9,038 nucleotides of DNA from Betaproteobacteria bacterium (lineage in GTDB: Bacteria; Pseudomonadota; Gammaproteobacteria; Burkholderiales; Usitatibacteraceae), in contig JANYFH010000306.1 in the NCBI GenBank assembly GCA_025362705.1, positions 1 to 9,038 of the forward strand, written 5' to 3'. Of this stretch, positions 7,119 through 9,038 are shown one piece after another. Position 1 is the stretch's first letter. Every line of letters begins with the position of its first letter. The notes beneath the pieces are model-generated. The model was not told the DNA's origin. It made no database searches and saw nothing but the letters and a program-made list of their open reading frames with translations. Both the position numbers and the translations under genes were made by a program.

Positions 7119-7463
7119 TTACTTCTTCGGAGCTGCTGCTTTCGCAGCGTCAACTGCTTTTACAGCGACGTCTTTGGCAGCATCTTTAGCGGCTTCGACA
7201 GATTTGGTAGCAGTTTCTTTAGCAGCTTCAACGGACTTACCAGCAGCGTCTTTAGCGGCTTCAACGGACTTACCAGCAGCGTCTTTGGCGGCGTCAACAG
7301 CGGCACCAGCAGCGTCTTTAGCAGCGTCAACAGCAGGTGCAATAACAGCGGCAGCCGGGGCAACGACAGCGGCAGGTGCAGCAGGAGCAACTTTTGGTTC
7401 TTCTTTGCCACATGCGGCGAGGCCGAGTGCAGCGATTGCAACGATGAGGATTGACTTATTCAT
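7119..7463 (-). CDS. Small alanine/lysine-rich repeat lipoprotein
   Basis: A 114-residue protein with a lipoprotein signal MNKSILIVAIAALGLAAC and lipobox LAAC, so C18 is the likely lipidated residue. A Pro/Ala-rich spacer (22-44) is followed by a wholly helical repeat region (45-114) built on VEAAKDAAGKS. There is no catalytic motif. The start is supported by AAGGGA at 7469-7474, 5 nt upstream. The amphipathic 11-residue pattern resembles LEA-like and apolipoprotein-like helices, and suggests a periplasmic or envelope structural role, perhaps like a Lpp-type spacer or stress protein; the exact function is unknown. Aspartate or glutamate after lysine in adjacent repeats would allow salt bridges. 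It is apparently monocistronic, between a strong bidirectional terminator and its own promoter. It could be mistaken for low-complexity noise, but the signal peptide, ribosome-binding site and terminator argue for a real gene. Confidence 0.85.
   Translation of the reverse strand: MNKSILIVAIAALGLAACGKEEPKVAPAAPAAVVAPAAAVIAPAVDAAKDAAGAAVDAAKDAAGKSVEAAKDAAGKSVEAAKETATKSVEAAKDAAKDVAVKAVDAAKAAAPKK
7122..7331 (-). repeat. Tandem 33-bp coding repeats (11-residue units)
   Basis: Within the lipoprotein gene, residues 45-55, 56-66, 67-77 and 78-88 are consecutive 11-residue units of the form V-(D/E)-AAK-(D/E)-x-A-x-K-S. A 15-residue unit (89-103) and a last 11-residue unit (104-114) follow. Two neighbouring 33-nt copies are nearly identical in DNA, pointing to recent expansion. 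Periods of 11 and 15 fit hendecad and pentadecad coiled-coil geometry. Confidence 0.88.
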
Positions 7464-7591
7464 TTGTTTCCCTTGGAGAAAAATTTGATCAAAATTTTTA
7501 TCGGCTAATGTGACCTTCCAGCCACCATTGATAGACTTAAAAAATCTTTAAGCTGCTTCTGATGCTGTAATGCTGTTTCGACCGACCGACA

Positions 7592-7621
7592 AGTATAGCA
7601 GCTTCGTGGTGCGCTGCACAA
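7592..7621 (-). promoter_or_regulatory. Likely promoter of the repeat lipoprotein gene
   Basis: On the minus strand, TTGTGC (7616-7621) and TATACT (7592-7597) are separated by 18 bp, and the -10 is preceded by TGC, making an extended -10 element. Transcription would start near 7585, giving a leader of about 120 nt. The leader holds two AT-rich dyads: CTTAAA-N5-TTTAAG (7536-7552) and TTTGATCAAA (7484-7493). Confidence 0.5.
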
Positions 7622-7633
7622 TAGCTGCGGTGC

Positions 7634-8155
7634 TCATAAGCCTAGGTTGCTCCCAGTCACGGCAATTTCACTTTGCTCCCAGATTTCCTCAAATCGTTCC
7701 ACGAATGGACGTGCATCCACGGCGCTATGCAATGTCACCACAGATCGCGGATGGTCGATGTGTAGCTTGCGCCAGAAATGCGCGTCGTCGGCAATAACCA
7801 TAGGGTCGCGCGCTTCGGCGGCTTGCCCCACCGTACGGTGAATCTGGACCTGCCCGGAGAACTGCGTAAGGAGCGAAATCAGTCGGGGGAGTTCGCTTTC
7901 AATGCCACGCGTGTCGTGTAATGCGATACGCAGGCGGTGATCGCGACTTGCCAGCAGGATGTCGCGTATTGTTTCAATGCGCGCAGGTTGGCCGTACTCG
8001 CGCTCTTTGAGCAGTTTTGGGCTGGCATCGAAAACACGGATTTCGCGTTGCGCCAAACTCAATACCTCGTCGATGGCGACGCGCGCTTCGCTTCTCGTTT
8101 CCATCAGGCGATAGATTTTTGTCGATGGAGGCAATGGAGAATTTGTCGTCTGCAT
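7634..8155 (-). CDS. DUF7931-like protein of unknown function
   Basis: A 173-residue cytoplasmic protein with no signal peptide. It resembles the DUF7931 family, which I recall in betaproteobacteria both alone and fused to or beside GNAT acetyltransferases. Supporting features are REIRVFDASPKLL (37-49), RLRIALHD (74-81) followed by a leucine-rich helix from LPRL (89), DPMVIADDAHFWRKLHID (117-134), FEEIWEQS (155-162) and a C-terminal NLGL. The fold recalls half of a phospholipase-D-like domain, but no HKD motif is present, so catalysis is doubtful. GAGGAG (8161-8166), 5 nt upstream, fixes the start. It lies 43 nt downstream of the RoxA-like gene on the same strand, so the two are probably one transcript. 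The family name is from memory. Confidence 0.8.
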   Translation of the reverse strand: MQTTNSPLPPSTKIYRLMETRSEARVAIDEVLSLAQREIRVFDASPKLLKEREYGQPARIETIRDILLASRDHRLRIALHDTRGIESELPRLISLLTQFSGQVQIHRTVGQAAEARDPMVIADDAHFWRKLHIDHPRSVVTLHSAVDARPFVERFEEIWEQSEIAVTGSNLGL

Positions 8156-8179
8156 TTCGTCTCCTCAGTCGTTCAGATA

Positions 8180-8201
8180 TGAAACCCTACACCCGGTTTC
8201 A
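8180..8201 (-). repeat. Inverted repeat spanning the roxA stop codon
   Basis: TGAAACC and GGTTTCA, 7-bp perfect arms with an 8-nt loop, lie between the roxA reading frame and the ribosome-binding site of the next gene. The TGA stop is inside the first arm on the minus strand. There is no U-run, so it is not an intrinsic terminator; it may form a small intercistronic hairpin. Confidence 0.4.
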
Positions 8202-9038
8202 GCGGCGCGCAATTCCAAGCGCACCTTCGCAGTAGCACGCGTACAAGATTCCCAACGCAGAATCTGACCGCAATTTGGCTATTTCTGCAGCGGTCAGCAC
8301 TCGCCGATCCGCGAATTGGCGGAACACTGCCAGCGAGCTACGCAAAGGCAAGTGGGACACGCCATTGATAAAAACGTTTGTGTTGTCATATAGCATGCGC
8401 ATTTTCAAATCGAGCTCAAGACCATGACGCAAAGCCAATTTTGTGAATACATTCAGGGCAAGCGGCGTATCCGGCGGATCGAAAACGACGTGGGACTTTG
8501 GTTCGGTGAGATAGCAGCCGGTGAATCGTCGGATGGTCGCTTCATCCCGCGCTGCTGACTGGACCTCGCCGAGCAGCTCGGCAAAACGCCCCTGCATCGC
8601 CGTGTCGATCAGGGCTGGGCGCCGAGTGGACTCCAATGCTGCGTCAGCGTACTGGCCGGTGAGATTGATCGAGTCGCGCAGATAGTCGAGAAACGCCACG
8701 CTCAATTCCTGTTTCGATGGCCCACGCAAACCGATAGACCAGGTCATGCATTCGGTTTCGGCAATGCCGTTATGCGCCACGTGCGGTGGCAGATAAAGCA
8801 TATCGCCCGTTTCCAGCACGAATTCTTCGGTCGGCTTGAAGTGCGAGAGAATTTTCAGCGGCAAGCCCGGTTTCAAACGCAAGTCGCCCTGGCTGGAAAT
8901 TTGCCAGCGGCGCATGCCCATTCCCTGCAACAGGAAAACGTCGTAGCTATCAAAGTGTGCACCAACCCCCGCACCTGGTACTGCGTAGCTCACCATCAAG
9001 TCGTCGATTCGCGCTTGCGGAATGAAGTTGAAATTCGC
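8199..9038 (-). CDS. roxA: Cupin-type ribosomal protein oxygenase RoxA/YcfD, 5'-truncated
   Basis: Fe(II)/2-oxoglutarate-dependent JmjC-type cupin oxygenase. The family member YcfD hydroxylates an arginine of ribosomal protein L16 in E. coli. The frame stays open to the window edge, giving 279 visible residues. Family members are about 375-390 residues, so roughly 100 N-terminal residues are missing. The TTG or ATG near 8994-8999 is internal: the residues before it, FNFIPQARIDDLMVSYAVPG, continue the conserved domain. The iron ligands are H28 and D30 (in GAHFDSYDVFLLQG) and H89 (in LYLPPHVAHNG), counted from the first visible residue. Later motifs are WSIGLRGPS (about 98-106) and CYLTEPKSHVVFD; the rest is the C-terminal dimerisation and winged-helix part. 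It is co-oriented with the DUF7931-like gene 43 nt downstream. Confidence 0.88.
   Translation of the reverse strand, partial: ANFNFIPQARIDDLMVSYAVPGAGVGAHFDSYDVFLLQGMGMRRWQISSQGDLRLKPGLPLKILSHFKPTEEFVLETGDMLYLPPHVAHNGIAETECMTWSIGLRGPSKQELSVAFLDYLRDSINLTGQYADAALESTRRPALIDTAMQGRFAELLGEVQSAARDEATIRRFTGCYLTEPKSHVVFDPPDTPLALNVFTKLALRHGLELDLKMRMLYDNTNVFINGVSHLPLRSSLAVFRQFADRRVLTAAEIAKLRSDSALGILYACYCEGALGIARR

Noticed and set aside
7122..7331. 33-bp repeats as a possible CRISPR or intergenic satellite
   Set aside because: The copies are directly adjacent without unique spacers and keep an in-frame amphipathic protein pattern.
7110..7454. Plus-strand Ser/Gly/Phe repeat frames opposite the lipoprotein gene
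   Set aside because: The periodicity is only the complement of the 33-bp repeats; the minus frame has the signal peptide, lipobox and ribosome-binding site.
8199..8999. A complete 266-residue oxygenase starting at TTG 8999
   Set aside because: The frame continues to the window edge with conserved family residues, so the apparent start is internal and the gene is 5'-partial.

Overview
The window looks like chromosomal DNA of a betaproteobacterium. The main reasons are the abutting dapA-bamC pair followed by a metallo-beta-lactamase-fold gene, the RoxA-like oxygenase followed by a DUF7931-type protein, and the family style of the proteins. Base composition is moderately GC-rich and fairly even. 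I saw no rRNA, tRNA, CRISPR array, insertion sequence or phage gene. The species cannot be named from the sequence.

Layout: (1) Positions 1-1235, minus strand: a two-gene signalling-like cluster. A small protein with two gapless copies of one unnamed domain is followed by a membrane sensor with a HAMP linker, cut by the window edge. (2) 1421-3823, minus strand: kynureninase (kynU) followed after 9 nt by quinolinate synthase (nadA). This joins a tryptophan-degradation step to the aspartate route of NAD synthesis. (3) 3824-4127: a 304-bp divergent control region with a 16-bp inverted repeat lying on the -35 element of a possible kynU promoter. (4) 4128-6173, plus strand: dapA (lysine/diaminopimelate synthesis) immediately abutting bamC (outer-membrane assembly lipoprotein). 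An intrinsic terminator follows, and then a YycJ/WalJ-like MBL-fold hydrolase that starts with TTG only 12 nt after the terminator. (5) 7068-7100: a strong bidirectional terminator between convergent transcripts. (6) 7119-9038, minus strand: the 3' part of a RoxA/YcfD-type ribosomal oxygenase gene, a stand-alone DUF7931-like gene, and a small lipoprotein made of 11-residue alanine/lysine repeats with its own likely promoter.

Most of the window is housekeeping: cell-wall precursor and lysine supply, outer-membrane biogenesis, NAD synthesis and ribosome modification. The least described parts are the tandem-domain protein with its HAMP partner, the hendecad-repeat lipoprotein, the kynU-nadA pairing and the divergent operator. 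I found no convincing evidence of a wholly new multi-gene system.
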